A stretch of DNA of 64,000 nt from Aldehydirespirator sp965220645. Lineage in GTDB: Bacteria; Actinomycetota; Acidimicrobiia; Acidimicrobiales; Aldehydirespiratoraceae. The stretch is taken from the NCBI GenBank assembly GCA_965220645.1, contig OZ244836.1:806001-870000 (forward strand), given 5' to 3'. Positions 19,396-27,245 of this stretch are shown one piece after another (position 1 is the first letter of the stretch; each line of letters opens with the position of its first letter). The notes below the pieces were generated by a model. It was not told the origin of the DNA. It did not search any database and saw nothing but the letters and a program-made list of their open reading frames with translations. Both the position numbers and the translations under genes were made by a program.

Positions 19396-19680
19396 TCGGG
19401 CGGTCCGAGGGGGCGGGATCGGCTGGGGCGCGCCGCGGATCGTGTGGCTGTCGTCTTTGTGATCCGCGGATTCGTGTGCTCGGAGCCTGTGGTGAAGCTG
19501 TGAGGCTGCAGTCGGAGTTCGAGACTGTCGTCGGGCGGTCCGAGGGGGCGGGATCGGCTGGGGCGCGCCGCGGATCGTGTGGCTGTCGTCTTTGTGATCC
19601 GCGGATTCGTGTGCTCGGAGCCTGTGGTGAAGCTGTGAGGCTGCAGTCGGAGTTCGGGAGTGTCGTCGGGCGGTCCGAGG
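19396..19680. repeat. 135-bp direct tandem repeat, two full copies and a stub
   Basis: Copies start at 19396 and 19531 with TCGGGCGGTCCGAGGGGGCG, and a third begins at 19666 but diverges after about 15 bases. The two full copies are almost identical apart from a few bases near the end (GAGACTG against GGGAGTG). The unit keeps frame (45 codons), so spurious ORFs arise on both strands. It lies directly upstream of the integrase-like gene. Confidence 0.8.
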
Positions 19681-19888
19681 GTGAGGGGTCGGCGGTGTCG
19701 GCGCGGGGGTCCGTCGGTTCTCATGTTTGGATTGTGCCAACTGGCCTGTTCGCGGCCTGTTCTGAGGCTTTGTCGACGTGCAAACCTTCAGTTCAGAGAC
19801 CATATTCGTGGCCAGGGCAACAGATCTACCGTAGTAGCCCTCCATCGCGCCTTCTTCCGGGTGCCAATCTTGTAGTGACAAAACGCGG

Positions 19889-19931
19889 TTCCGCGGCGCC
19901 CACCTCCTATCAAGAAACCGGCGCCGCGGAA
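19889..19931. promoter_or_regulatory. Strong hairpin in the leader of the integrase-like gene
   Basis: TTCCGCGGCGCC (19889-19900) and GGCGCCGCGGAA (19920-19931) are perfectly complementary 12-base arms around a 19-base loop, 17 bases before the ATG at 19949. There is no T-run after it, so it is not a classic terminator. It could be an RNA leader structure or an end-proximal site of the mobile unit. Confidence 0.5.
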
Positions 19932-19948
19932 AGACCCCTAAAGGGCAG

Positions 19949-20941
19949 ATGTACCATATCGTCGACACCTCTACCGGTGCAAGTCAGCTGCGGTTGTTCG
20001 ATGACCCGCTGCAGGCGTTTCGACGGCGCCTGCAGCGGGATCTGGCGGCGCTGGCGGTGAGCGGCGTGGGACTGCTGGCGGCGTGGGTCGCTGTGGTGGT
20101 GGCCGAGGTGCGGGCGCGCTTCGCGGCCAATGATCGAACCGCGCAGAAGGTGGCCGCGGAGGCGGCGCGCCTGTTCCGGTTCCTAATCGCCCGGGGAGCT
20201 GACAAGTGGAGTGCTGTGACCCCGGCGCTGGTGCTGGAGTGGTGCTGGGCGGCGCGCTTGAGCCGCTCGGGCCGCCACCGCCGCGCCGCGCAGTCCACGG
20301 CCCGCAACCGCCAGTGGGTCGCGCTGGCGGTATTCGAGGCGGCGGCGTCTCTGGGCGCGCCGATTGATCCCAGGGCACTCATAGGCGAGCGAATCGCGCG
20401 CCCGTCAAGGTACGTGTCGGCGCGACCCCTCAACGACGACGAAGACCGTCGAGTTCGTGCCTATGCCGACGCGGGCCTGGTGGCCTCGATGCGATCCCTG
20501 TGTGTGGCGTTCTCCTACGCTGGCGGCACCGCCTCAGAGGTAGCAGCAGTACGTCGACGCGACGTTGACCTTGGCGCAGCCACAATCGCGTTCTACGGTA
20601 CCGCGGCACGCGTCGGACCCTTGGACCAATGGAGCGTTGAAACGGTCTGGCGGTTTGTGCGCAACAACCAGGTCGTTCCCGACGGCGACCCGATGTGCGT
20701 GACTGTTGGTACCGACCCGTCGCGGGCCGCCCACTCTGTGACGGTGCGCCTTAGCCAGGTGCTGCAAGACGCCGGCATAGCGGGCCGGGCCGGCGTGACG
20801 GCTCGCTCGATCCGGCTCACCACGGCCAACCGGATTCTCCAAACAGACGGCATTGAGGCCGCCGCCCGATTCTTGGGCTCACCGTCACTGGACAGCACCG
20901 CCGACGCGCTCGGCTACCGGTGGGGACCAGGCGGTCTGTGA
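19949..20941 (+). CDS. Tyrosine-recombinase-like protein lacking catalytic residues
   Basis: 330 residues, ATG after AAAGGG. It has the two-domain layout of a tyrosine recombinase: an N-terminal SAM-like core-binding domain (about 60-150) and a C-terminal domain with SYAGGTASEVAAVRRRDVDL where active enzymes have TGLRisEl. The first catalytic Arg is replaced (AGGT), the HxxR motif appears as SIRLTTA, and no terminal catalytic Tyr is evident after FLGSPSLDSTADALGY. It is therefore probably a DNA-binding partner rather than an enzyme. Its stop overlaps the start of the transposase-like gene (TGATG), so the two are made together. Confidence 0.65.
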   Translation: MYHIVDTSTGASQLRLFDDPLQAFRRRLQRDLAALAVSGVGLLAAWVAVVVAEVRARFAANDRTAQKVAAEAARLFRFLIARGADKWSAVTPALVLEWCWAARLSRSGRHRRAAQSTARNRQWVALAVFEAAASLGAPIDPRALIGERIARPSRYVSARPLNDDEDRRVRAYADAGLVASMRSLCVAFSYAGGTASEVAAVRRRDVDLGAATIAFYGTAARVGPLDQWSVETVWRFVRNNQVVPDGDPMCVTVGTDPSRAAHSVTVRLSQVLQDAGIAGRAGVTARSIRLTTANRILQTDGIEAAARFLGSPSLDSTADALGYRWGPGGL

Positions 20942-22662
20942 TGCCTCGCCTATTCGAGAACCTAGAGCCGGTCGCAGTCACCGATGTCAACTCGAGAGCC
21001 CGCGGCGATCGCGCCTCGAAGACCACCCGCGGGTCCAAGGGCGGGGCTAAGGCCAGCAAGGGCAAGGACGGCTCCAAGGGCAGGTCTAACGCCAGCAAGA
21101 AGACGAGCAAGGGCCGCAAGGCCAAGGGTGGTCGGGCCACTCCCAAGACGAACGACAAGTTCAAGAAGGCGAAGGGTGAGAAGTTCCGGTGCTCGGATCT
21201 TGAGTGGCTCAGGATGGTGGCGTGTTTCCGTCCGATGTGGGAGCTCGCGCTGCAATTCGACGCTCTCATCGAAGGCCCCGTACCGGTCCGCAAGCGCGGA
21301 GTCAAACGCAAGTGCCACACATTCGAAGCGGTGTTGTTGGATGTGGTCGCCTGGCGCTACCACGGCTACGAGTGGGCGGCCGACAACCTCCGTGATCCAG
21401 ATGTGTGGGGCATGCTGAGCGAGGCGGTGGAGCAGGCCTTCCCGTACAACACGAAGATGCGGCTGTTCAAGACTCCGCCGTCGAGAAGCCAGAACTACAG
21501 ATTCCGAGACAAGTATGTGACCGACAACTTGCTAGAGGCCATGCACAAGCGCATCGAGTTGGCTGCCTACCAAGCGATGTCGGCGATGGGGATGCTGCAA
21601 CCGCCCCAGGGATCGTTGACCCATCCCGACCCGTACTCGTACTTGACGGGTGACGGCTGCTGGCTTCCCGCTTTGTCGTCCCTGACACACGACGACGCAG
21701 TCGATCCCGAAACCGGCGAGATCATCGGACGCTACGACCCCGATGCGCTGGCCTATCACACCCACGAAGGCAAGGCCTCCTCGCCGGGGCATCTGCTGGT
21801 GATGGTTCAGGCCCGCACACCCCACCCCAAAGAACGCGTCGTGGTGACCACTCGGCTCAAGTCCGCCCACAACCCCGAAGTGAACCGCAACGACGCCACC
21901 ATCGCCGTCACCGCAGTACTGGAACTCTGCAAGAGGTTCCCCCAGCTGCGACAAGCGTTCATCGGCATCGTCTATGACATGGCCCTCAGCACCAAGGACT
22001 TCGATCGACTGCTCGATGCCGGGCTCATCCCCGTCTCCAAAGTGCCATTGACCAGCCAAAGCGAGGTCGCCGCAGATAACCTCGGCCCACACGACTTCAA
22101 GACCAAAGACGGCCAAACCCACACCCGCATCGTCACCGCGGTGAACGGCATGCCCTGCATCATCCTCACCGACGGCGACGGCCTCGACTTCTACCAGCCG
22201 CTCGAACTCGTCCAAGTCAAGAACACCAAACGCAAGAAGCGGCCTCAACTCTCGACCCGCCGAGCCATACCCGACAAGGACCTCGTCCCCGAATATCTCG
22301 TAGGCGCCGAGGTTCGCATCCGCCACACCCGCACCAAGAGAGAACGCGACACCGGCGACAGCCGCTCAAAGGCCCTGCGCATCTTCACCGAAGTCGACGA
22401 ACAGTTCGCCGAGATCGCCCCCCGACGCAACGACTCCGAATCAACCAACAGCGACAAGAAGTCCAGAATGTGGAACCGCCGATGCCGCACCCTCAGACAC
22501 CAAAGCGTCGAGTTCAACGCCATCACCTACCAGATCCACGTCCTCATCACCGCGCTGCACGCGTTCCACAACCGCACCGGCGCCGACATGACCCAATGGT
22601 TCGGCCAACACCAGGTCGCGACAAAAGTGAGGCGCCAAGCCCGCTTGGCCTTAGCCGCATAA
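20941..22662 (+). CDS. Probable DDE-type transposase with Lys/Ser-rich N-terminal tail
   Basis: 573 residues from the ATG that overlaps the previous stop. Residues about 20-85 are a Lys/Gly/Ser-rich disordered tail, likely for DNA contact. The core suggests an RNase-H fold: TGDGCWLPA (first Asp), a long insertion, GIVYDMALS (second Asp), a strand LIPVSKVPL as in IS4/IS1634-type enzymes, and a final Glu candidate in RRNDSESTNSD or RTLRHQSVEFNAITYQ. The C-terminal helix HVLITALHAFHNRTGADM resembles transposase tails. A family name cannot be assigned without a search. Confidence 0.6.
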   Translation: MPRLFENLEPVAVTDVNSRARGDRASKTTRGSKGGAKASKGKDGSKGRSNASKKTSKGRKAKGGRATPKTNDKFKKAKGEKFRCSDLEWLRMVACFRPMWELALQFDALIEGPVPVRKRGVKRKCHTFEAVLLDVVAWRYHGYEWAADNLRDPDVWGMLSEAVEQAFPYNTKMRLFKTPPSRSQNYRFRDKYVTDNLLEAMHKRIELAAYQAMSAMGMLQPPQGSLTHPDPYSYLTGDGCWLPALSSLTHDDAVDPETGEIIGRYDPDALAYHTHEGKASSPGHLLVMVQARTPHPKERVVVTTRLKSAHNPEVNRNDATIAVTAVLELCKRFPQLRQAFIGIVYDMALSTKDFDRLLDAGLIPVSKVPLTSQSEVAADNLGPHDFKTKDGQTHTRIVTAVNGMPCIILTDGDGLDFYQPLELVQVKNTKRKKRPQLSTRRAIPDKDLVPEYLVGAEVRIRHTRTKRERDTGDSRSKALRIFTEVDEQFAEIAPRRNDSESTNSDKKSRMWNRRCRTLRHQSVEFNAITYQIHVLITALHAFHNRTGADMTQWFGQHQVATKVRRQARLALAA

Positions 22663-22695
22663 CCGGCTAAGGCACTCAACACCGGGAACCAACGC

Positions 22696-22717
22696 GGCCC
22701 ACCGCAAATGGTGGGCC
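22696..22717 (+). terminator. Hairpin after the transposase-like gene
   Basis: GGCCCACC and GGTGGGCC form an 8-bp perfect stem with a GCAAAT loop, 33 bases past the stop codon. No U-tract follows, so intrinsic termination is only possible; actinobacterial terminators often lack the tract. Confidence 0.4.
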
Positions 22718-22838
22718 CTGTCGCGCCCGATCAGCCCCCAATCGCGCCCAGAAACTCTCCCAGCGGCACCCGGCTAGCCTCCAAACACCCAAAATGCGGC
22801 CCATCTGCGCAATTCGCGCAGCAATCCGCGCATCCCTC

Positions 22839-22910
22839 GCCCTCGTAGCTCAGTGGATAGAGCATCGGTTTCCTAAACCGTGTGCGCAGGTTCGATTCCT
22901 GCCGGGGGCG
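22839..22910 (+). tRNA. tRNA-Arg(CCU)
   Basis: A full cloverleaf: acceptor GCCCTCG/CGGGGGC, D-stem GCTC/GAGC, anticodon loop TTCCTAA with anticodon CCT (reads AGG), T-arm GCAGG-TTCGATT-CCTGC. The encoded 3' end is followed by CTCCC, so CCA is not encoded. It separates the accessory region on the left from core-like genes on the right. Confidence 0.93.
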
Positions 22911-22962
22911 CTCCCGTCTGGACACCTTCGCTGATCGCCCGAAGGCGTGCCAGACTCGCTCA

Positions 22963-24162
22963 ATGCCTTCCGTTGACCCGTTCGCACCCGCCCGGCTCGG
23001 GCCGGTCACGCTGCGCAACCGCATCATCAAGGCCGCGACCTTCGAGGGCGTGGTGCCCGAGGCGCTCGTCACCCCTGAACTCATCGCATACCACCGGGCC
23101 GTCGCCGCGGGCGGGGCGGGCATGTCCACCGTCGCCTACCTGGCCGTCGCCCCCGAGGGCCGCACCCACGCCGAGTGCATCTGGCTGCGACCCGAGGCCG
23201 TGCCCGGGCTGCGCAGACTCACCGACGCCATACACGCCGAGGGAGCGGCCGCGGCTGCCCAGATCGGACACGCCGGGCCGGTGGCCAACTCCCGGTCCAA
23301 CAAGGCGCAGTCACTGGCGCCGAGCAAGCGGTTCAACCCGCTGGCTGTGCGGGTCATCCGGTCCGCCACCGACACCGACATCGCCCGGATCACCAACGAC
23401 TACGCCCGGGCCGCCCGCCTCGCCGCCGAGAGCGGCTTCGACGCCGTCGAGATCCACCTCGGCCACAACTACCTGCTGAGCGCGTTCCTCAGCCCCAACC
23501 TCAACAAGCGAACCGACTCCTGGGGCGGCTCTCTCGACAACCGGGCCCGCTTCCCCCGCCAGGCCGTGCAGGCGGTGCGGGCCGCGGCGAGCGACAAGCT
23601 GGCCGTCACCGCCAAGATCAACATGAACGACGGTGTGCCCGGCGGCCTGAAGGACGACGAGAGCCTCGAATTCGCCCAGATGCTCCAGGACGACGGCGCC
23701 CTCGACGCCCTCGAGCTCACCGGCGGCAGCTCGTTCGCCAACCCCATGTACCTGTTCCGGGGCGACGCTCCCCGCGAGGAGTTCGCGGCCACCCTCCCGC
23801 CCCATGCCCGGCTCGGCTTCAAGCTGGCCGGGGCCAAACTCATGCCCGACTACCCCTTCGAGGAGGCCTACTTCCTGCCCAAGGCCCGCCGCTTCCTCGA
23901 AGCCCTCGACATGCCGTTGATCCTGCTCGGGGGCATCAACCGGCTCGACACCGTTCAGTCCGCCCTCGACGAGGGGTTCGCCTTCGTGGCCATGGCCCGG
24001 GCCCTGCTGCGCCAGCCCGACCTGCCGAACCAGTGGCAAGCCGGCACAGAAACCGAAGGCAACTGCATCCACTGCAACCGCTGCATACCCACCATCTACA
24101 GCGGCACCCGCTGCGCCGTCGACCACCCCGAGCCCCTCACCGTCGGCCGCCCCATCATCTGA
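22963..24162 (+). CDS. NADH:flavin oxidoreductase (old yellow enzyme family)
   Basis: A 399-residue TIM-barrel FMN enzyme. It opens with FAPARLGPVTLRNRIIKA, typical of the family, and carries the barrel motif EIHLGHNYLLSAFLSPNLNKRTDSWGG split over two positions (His and Asn of the substrate site, then the Asn-rich loop). Near the C-terminus CIHCNRC followed nine residues later by Cys resembles the iron-sulfur cluster motif of the 2,4-dienoyl-CoA-reductase-like subgroup, although the usual second domain is absent. Substrate probably an enone or enoyl compound. The ATG at 22963 is 52 bases after the tRNA. Confidence 0.9.
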   Translation: MPSVDPFAPARLGPVTLRNRIIKAATFEGVVPEALVTPELIAYHRAVAAGGAGMSTVAYLAVAPEGRTHAECIWLRPEAVPGLRRLTDAIHAEGAAAAAQIGHAGPVANSRSNKAQSLAPSKRFNPLAVRVIRSATDTDIARITNDYARAARLAAESGFDAVEIHLGHNYLLSAFLSPNLNKRTDSWGGSLDNRARFPRQAVQAVRAAASDKLAVTAKINMNDGVPGGLKDDESLEFAQMLQDDGALDALELTGGSSFANPMYLFRGDAPREEFAATLPPHARLGFKLAGAKLMPDYPFEEAYFLPKARRFLEALDMPLILLGGINRLDTVQSALDEGFAFVAMARALLRQPDLPNQWQAGTETEGNCIHCNRCIPTIYSGTRCAVDHPEPLTVGRPII

Positions 24163-24344
24163 CTCGGCACCAGCCGCGGCGGTGGCGGGCTCCGCCGCCC
24201 GGCCTGGTGGATATCTCGGGTGGGAATTGTGCATCCAGTGCACACTTCTCACACCAAGAACGCTGGAGCATGACGTGGGGGGTCACGCCCGCGGTGTCAT
24301 GCCCGTTGCTAGGGCTGTCGAAGGGTGAGCGGTAGCCTCGGATC

Positions 24345-25652
24345 GTGCGTCTGTACGACACCGCACGGCGAACTGTGGTGCCCTTCGAGCCGTCCCCGCC
24401 GCCCGCGGAGGTGCGGATCTACGTGTGCGGCATCACCCCGTACGACAGCACCCACCTCGGGCACGCCAACACCTACCTCGCCTACGACCTGCTGATCCGC
24501 CGCCTCGAGGATCTAGGTCATCAGGTAACGATGGTGCGCAACATCACCGACGTCGACGACTCGATCCTGCCCAAGGCCCGCGAACTCGGCGTGGACTTCC
24601 TCGAACTGGCCGCGGCCGAGCTGGCCCGGTTCCACAGCGACATGGAAGTTCTCAACACCCGCCCACCCGCGGCCGAGCCCCGGGCCACCGAGTGGGTGGC
24701 TGAGATGGTCGGCCTCATCGAGGTCCTCGTAGCCGCAGGCCACGCCTACAGCGCGGAGGGCACAACCTGGTTCGACGTGTCCACCTGGCCTGGCTTCGGC
24801 CGTCTCGGCGGCTACGACACCGCCGCCATGCGGACCCTGGCCGCCGAGCGGGGCGGCACCCCCGACGATCCCCGCCAGCGCAACCCGCTGGACTTCGTGC
24901 TGTGGCAGCCGTCGCTGCCCGACGAGCCGTCGTGGGACTCGCCGTTCGGCCCGGGCCGCCCCGGCTGGCACGTCGAGTGCAGCGCCATGGCGATGAGCCT
25001 GCTCGGTGCCGGGATCGATCTGCACGGTGGCGGCAGCGACCTGATCTACCCCCACCACGAGTGCGAGCTGGCCCAGAGCGAGGCCGCCGCCAGCCGGCAG
25101 TTCGTCAAGCACTGGATGCACTGCGGGATGGTCGGCTACGGGGGCACCAAGATGTCGAAGTCGCTGGGCAACCTCGTGTTCGTCAGCGACCTGTGCAAGG
25201 AGAGCGATCCGGCTGCGGTCCGCCTCGCGCTGATGGCCCACCACTATCGCGACGACTGGGAATGGCACGACGACGACATCACCGAGAGCGAAGTCCTGCT
25301 CGACTCCCTCAACGAGGCGGTCCAACGGGGCAGCCCCTCGGGCCTCCAGAGCGGCAGCGCCGCGGACGGATCCGATCCGGCCCCGTTCGCCCAGCGCCTG
25401 CGCGACGCGCTCGACGACGACCTCGATGTGCCCCGGGCCCGGGGAGTGCTGGCCGAGATGGCCGACGCCGTGCTGGCCGGCCGCCTCGACGACTCCGCGC
25501 CCGGCGTCCTGTCCGAACTGTGCGCGCTGTGCGGCATTGCTCTGGAACCAGACCCGCCTCTGGGGCCCGAGCCGACAGCGGAGCCAGACCCGCCGCGGGG
25601 ACTGGCGCCTGCGCTGGAGCCAGACCCGCCGCCCCCGTCCGACTCACAGTGA
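24345..25652 (+). CDS. mshC: L-cysteine:glucosaminyl-inositol ligase MshC
   Basis: A class I aminoacyl-tRNA-synthetase-like enzyme that uses ATP to join cysteine to GlcN-Ins in mycothiol synthesis. The signature YVCGITPYDSTHLGHA distinguishes MshC from CysS, which has CGPTVYD. Also seen: HGGGSDLIYPHHE (zinc and ATP site) and KMSKS (in GGTKMSKSLGN). The C-terminus is a Pro/Glu-rich tail with four EPDPP-like repeats, unusual and probably disordered. The GTG at 24345 starts the protein at the usual MRLYDT. It overlaps cysS by GTGA. Its presence supports an actinobacterial host that makes mycothiol. Confidence 0.9.
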   Translation: MRLYDTARRTVVPFEPSPPPAEVRIYVCGITPYDSTHLGHANTYLAYDLLIRRLEDLGHQVTMVRNITDVDDSILPKARELGVDFLELAAAELARFHSDMEVLNTRPPAAEPRATEWVAEMVGLIEVLVAAGHAYSAEGTTWFDVSTWPGFGRLGGYDTAAMRTLAAERGGTPDDPRQRNPLDFVLWQPSLPDEPSWDSPFGPGRPGWHVECSAMAMSLLGAGIDLHGGGSDLIYPHHECELAQSEAAASRQFVKHWMHCGMVGYGGTKMSKSLGNLVFVSDLCKESDPAAVRLALMAHHYRDDWEWHDDDITESEVLLDSLNEAVQRGSPSGLQSGSAADGSDPAPFAQRLRDALDDDLDVPRARGVLAEMADAVLAGRLDDSAPGVLSELCALCGIALEPDPPLGPEPTAEPDPPRGLAPALEPDPPPPSDSQ

Positions 25653-27148
25653 TCTCGCTGTACGACACCCTCACGGGCGAGGTGCGCCCCCTGGCGACAC
25701 GCGAGCCGGACCGGGTGGCGCTGTACGCCTGCGGGCCGACCGTCTACGACCATCCCCACCTCGGCCACGCCCGCTCGGCGCTCACCTACGACGTGCTGCG
25801 CCGCTACCTGGAGTGGCGGGGCCTCGAGGTGCGCCACGTGGCCAACGTCACCGACGTCGACGACAACATCATCAACCGGGCCCGCGATGAGGGCAGCACC
25901 GAGAGCGAGGTGGCCGTCGAATGGGAGGCCGTGTATGTCGAAGCCATGGCGAGGCTCGGAGTGCTCGACCCCCACGAGCGGCCCCGAGCCACCGAGTGGG
26001 TCGGCGAGATGGTCGAGTTCGTCGCTCGGATCATGGACGCCGACGCGGCCTACTCCACCTCGACGGGCGTGTACCTGAGGGTGCGTGACGTGGCCGGCTA
26101 CGGCGACCTCGTGCACCGCGACCTGGACGATCTGCGGGCTTCGGCCGGGGCCAGGGTCGAGGTGGACGAGGCCAAGGAGGACCCCCTCGACTTCGCCCTG
26201 TGGAAGGCGGCCAAGCCCGACGAGCCGTCGTGGCCGTCGCCGTGGGGGCCGGGCCGCCCGGGCTGGCACATCGAGTGCGTGGCCATGAGCCTCGGCATCC
26301 TCGGCGACGACTTCGACATCCACGGCGGCGGCAACGACCTGGTCTTCCCCCACCACACCAACGAGCGGGCCGAGGCGCTGGCCGTCGGCCGGACGTTCGC
26401 CCGCCACTGGGTGCACAACGCCATGCTCAACATCGAGGGCACCAAGATGTCGAAGTCGTTGGGCAACTACCGCACCGTGGTGGAGATGCTCGACGAGCAC
26501 CCTGACAACGGCCGGGCCTTCCGGCTGCTGGTGCTGCAGACCCACTACCGCAAGACCATGGAGGTCAACCCCGAGCTCATGGCCGCGGCCCGGTCGGCGG
26601 CGCGGCGCCTCGACGCCATGGCTCGCCGGGCTGGCGTCCTGAGTTCGGCTCCCGCATCAACCGGCTCAGACAGCCGACTCGACGGCCCAGCCGTTGCTGC
26701 ATTCCGAGCGGCTATGGACGGGTCCCTTGACGCATACCAGTTGCAGGCTGCACTCGACAGCCTTTCAACGACCGCGGCACGGGCCGTGGCCGAGAAACTG
26801 CAACGCCGCTTCGAATCGGCCATGGATCACGACCTGGGCACGCCTGAGGCGGTGGCCGTCATCTTCGACATGCTGCGCCGAGCCAACGCCGCGCTCGATG
26901 AGGGATCGGCTGATGGCGCGGTGTTTGCGGCCAAGGTGGTCGAATGGGCCGATGCCCTGGGCTTACAGGTTGAGGCCGTCGAGCAGGTCTCCGATGACGA
27001 CGCTGCCATAGAGGAGTTGGTTGCCCGGCGCCAGGCGGCCCGTGAGGCCCGGGACTGGGCCACCGCTGACTCGCTGCGAGAGGAGATGTCCGCGCTGGGT
27101 GTAGTAGTGGAGGACACCCCGGCCGGCCCTGTCTGGCACCGAGCGTGA
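25649..27148 (+). CDS. cysS: Cysteinyl-tRNA synthetase
   Basis: 499 residues; charges tRNA-Cys. Start GTG at 25649, overlapping the mshC stop by four bases and giving the standard ISLYDTLTGEV opening. Motifs: CGPTVYDHPHLGHAR (zinc-binding Cys28 and HIGH), HGGGNDLVFPHHTNERAEA, and KMSKSLGN. The anticodon-binding DALR-like C-terminal domain is present up to GPVWHRA. A longer read starting at 24902 is out of frame with mshC and is rejected. The adjacent paralogue mshC evolved from this enzyme; direct fusion into one operon would balance cysteine use. Confidence 0.95.
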   Translation: MISLYDTLTGEVRPLATREPDRVALYACGPTVYDHPHLGHARSALTYDVLRRYLEWRGLEVRHVANVTDVDDNIINRARDEGSTESEVAVEWEAVYVEAMARLGVLDPHERPRATEWVGEMVEFVARIMDADAAYSTSTGVYLRVRDVAGYGDLVHRDLDDLRASAGARVEVDEAKEDPLDFALWKAAKPDEPSWPSPWGPGRPGWHIECVAMSLGILGDDFDIHGGGNDLVFPHHTNERAEALAVGRTFARHWVHNAMLNIEGTKMSKSLGNYRTVVEMLDEHPDNGRAFRLLVLQTHYRKTMEVNPELMAAARSAARRLDAMARRAGVLSSAPASTGSDSRLDGPAVAAFRAAMDGSLDAYQLQAALDSLSTTAARAVAEKLQRRFESAMDHDLGTPEAVAVIFDMLRRANAALDEGSADGAVFAAKVVEWADALGLQVEAVEQVSDDDAAIEELVARRQAAREARDWATADSLREEMSALGVVVEDTPAGPVWHRA

Positions 27149-27245
27149 GCCTGACGTCCGGTCTCGACCCGAAATTCTTGTGGCAGCGGTTGTCACAGGC
27201 CCATAGCGACAAGGATTTCGGTGTGGAAGGACGGCGGTCGGTGGC

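Larger units (their letters stand above)
19068..19948. other. Gene-poor, repeat-rich region before the mobile unit
   Basis: About 880 bases with no convincing gene. It contains a 16-base palindrome next to a TATACT box, a 135-bp direct duplication with a short third copy, and a 12-bp-arm hairpin. Open frames crossing it on both strands are produced by the repeat (135 is divisible by 3) and are not supported. Confidence 0.6.
19889..22717 (+). mobile_element. Two-gene mobile unit: recombinase-like plus DDE-like transposase
   Basis: A leader hairpin, a degenerate tyrosine-recombinase-like gene, a transposase-like gene joined by TGATG, and a terminal hairpin (22696-22717), placed 120 bases before a tRNA-Arg gene. 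I could not find matching terminal inverted repeats or target duplications by eye, so the limits given are those of the visible structures, not proven element ends. The architecture does not match an IS family I can name. Confidence 0.45.

Noticed and set aside
19339..20060. Open frames on both strands through the 135-bp tandem repeat
   Set aside because: Caused by an in-frame repeat unit; composition is Arg/Gly/Pro-rich on both strands and the forward frame runs out of phase into the integrase-like gene.
22839..22910. tRNA-Arg as a proven attachment site
   Set aside because: I saw no second copy of the tRNA 3' end in the window and the suspected island lies on the 5' side.
24902..25648. Long N-terminal extension of CysS
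   Set aside because: It overlaps mshC in another frame; the family start is the GTG at 25649.
25244..26545. 433-residue antisense frame opposite mshC/cysS
   Set aside because: Shadow of two well-identified synthetase-type genes.
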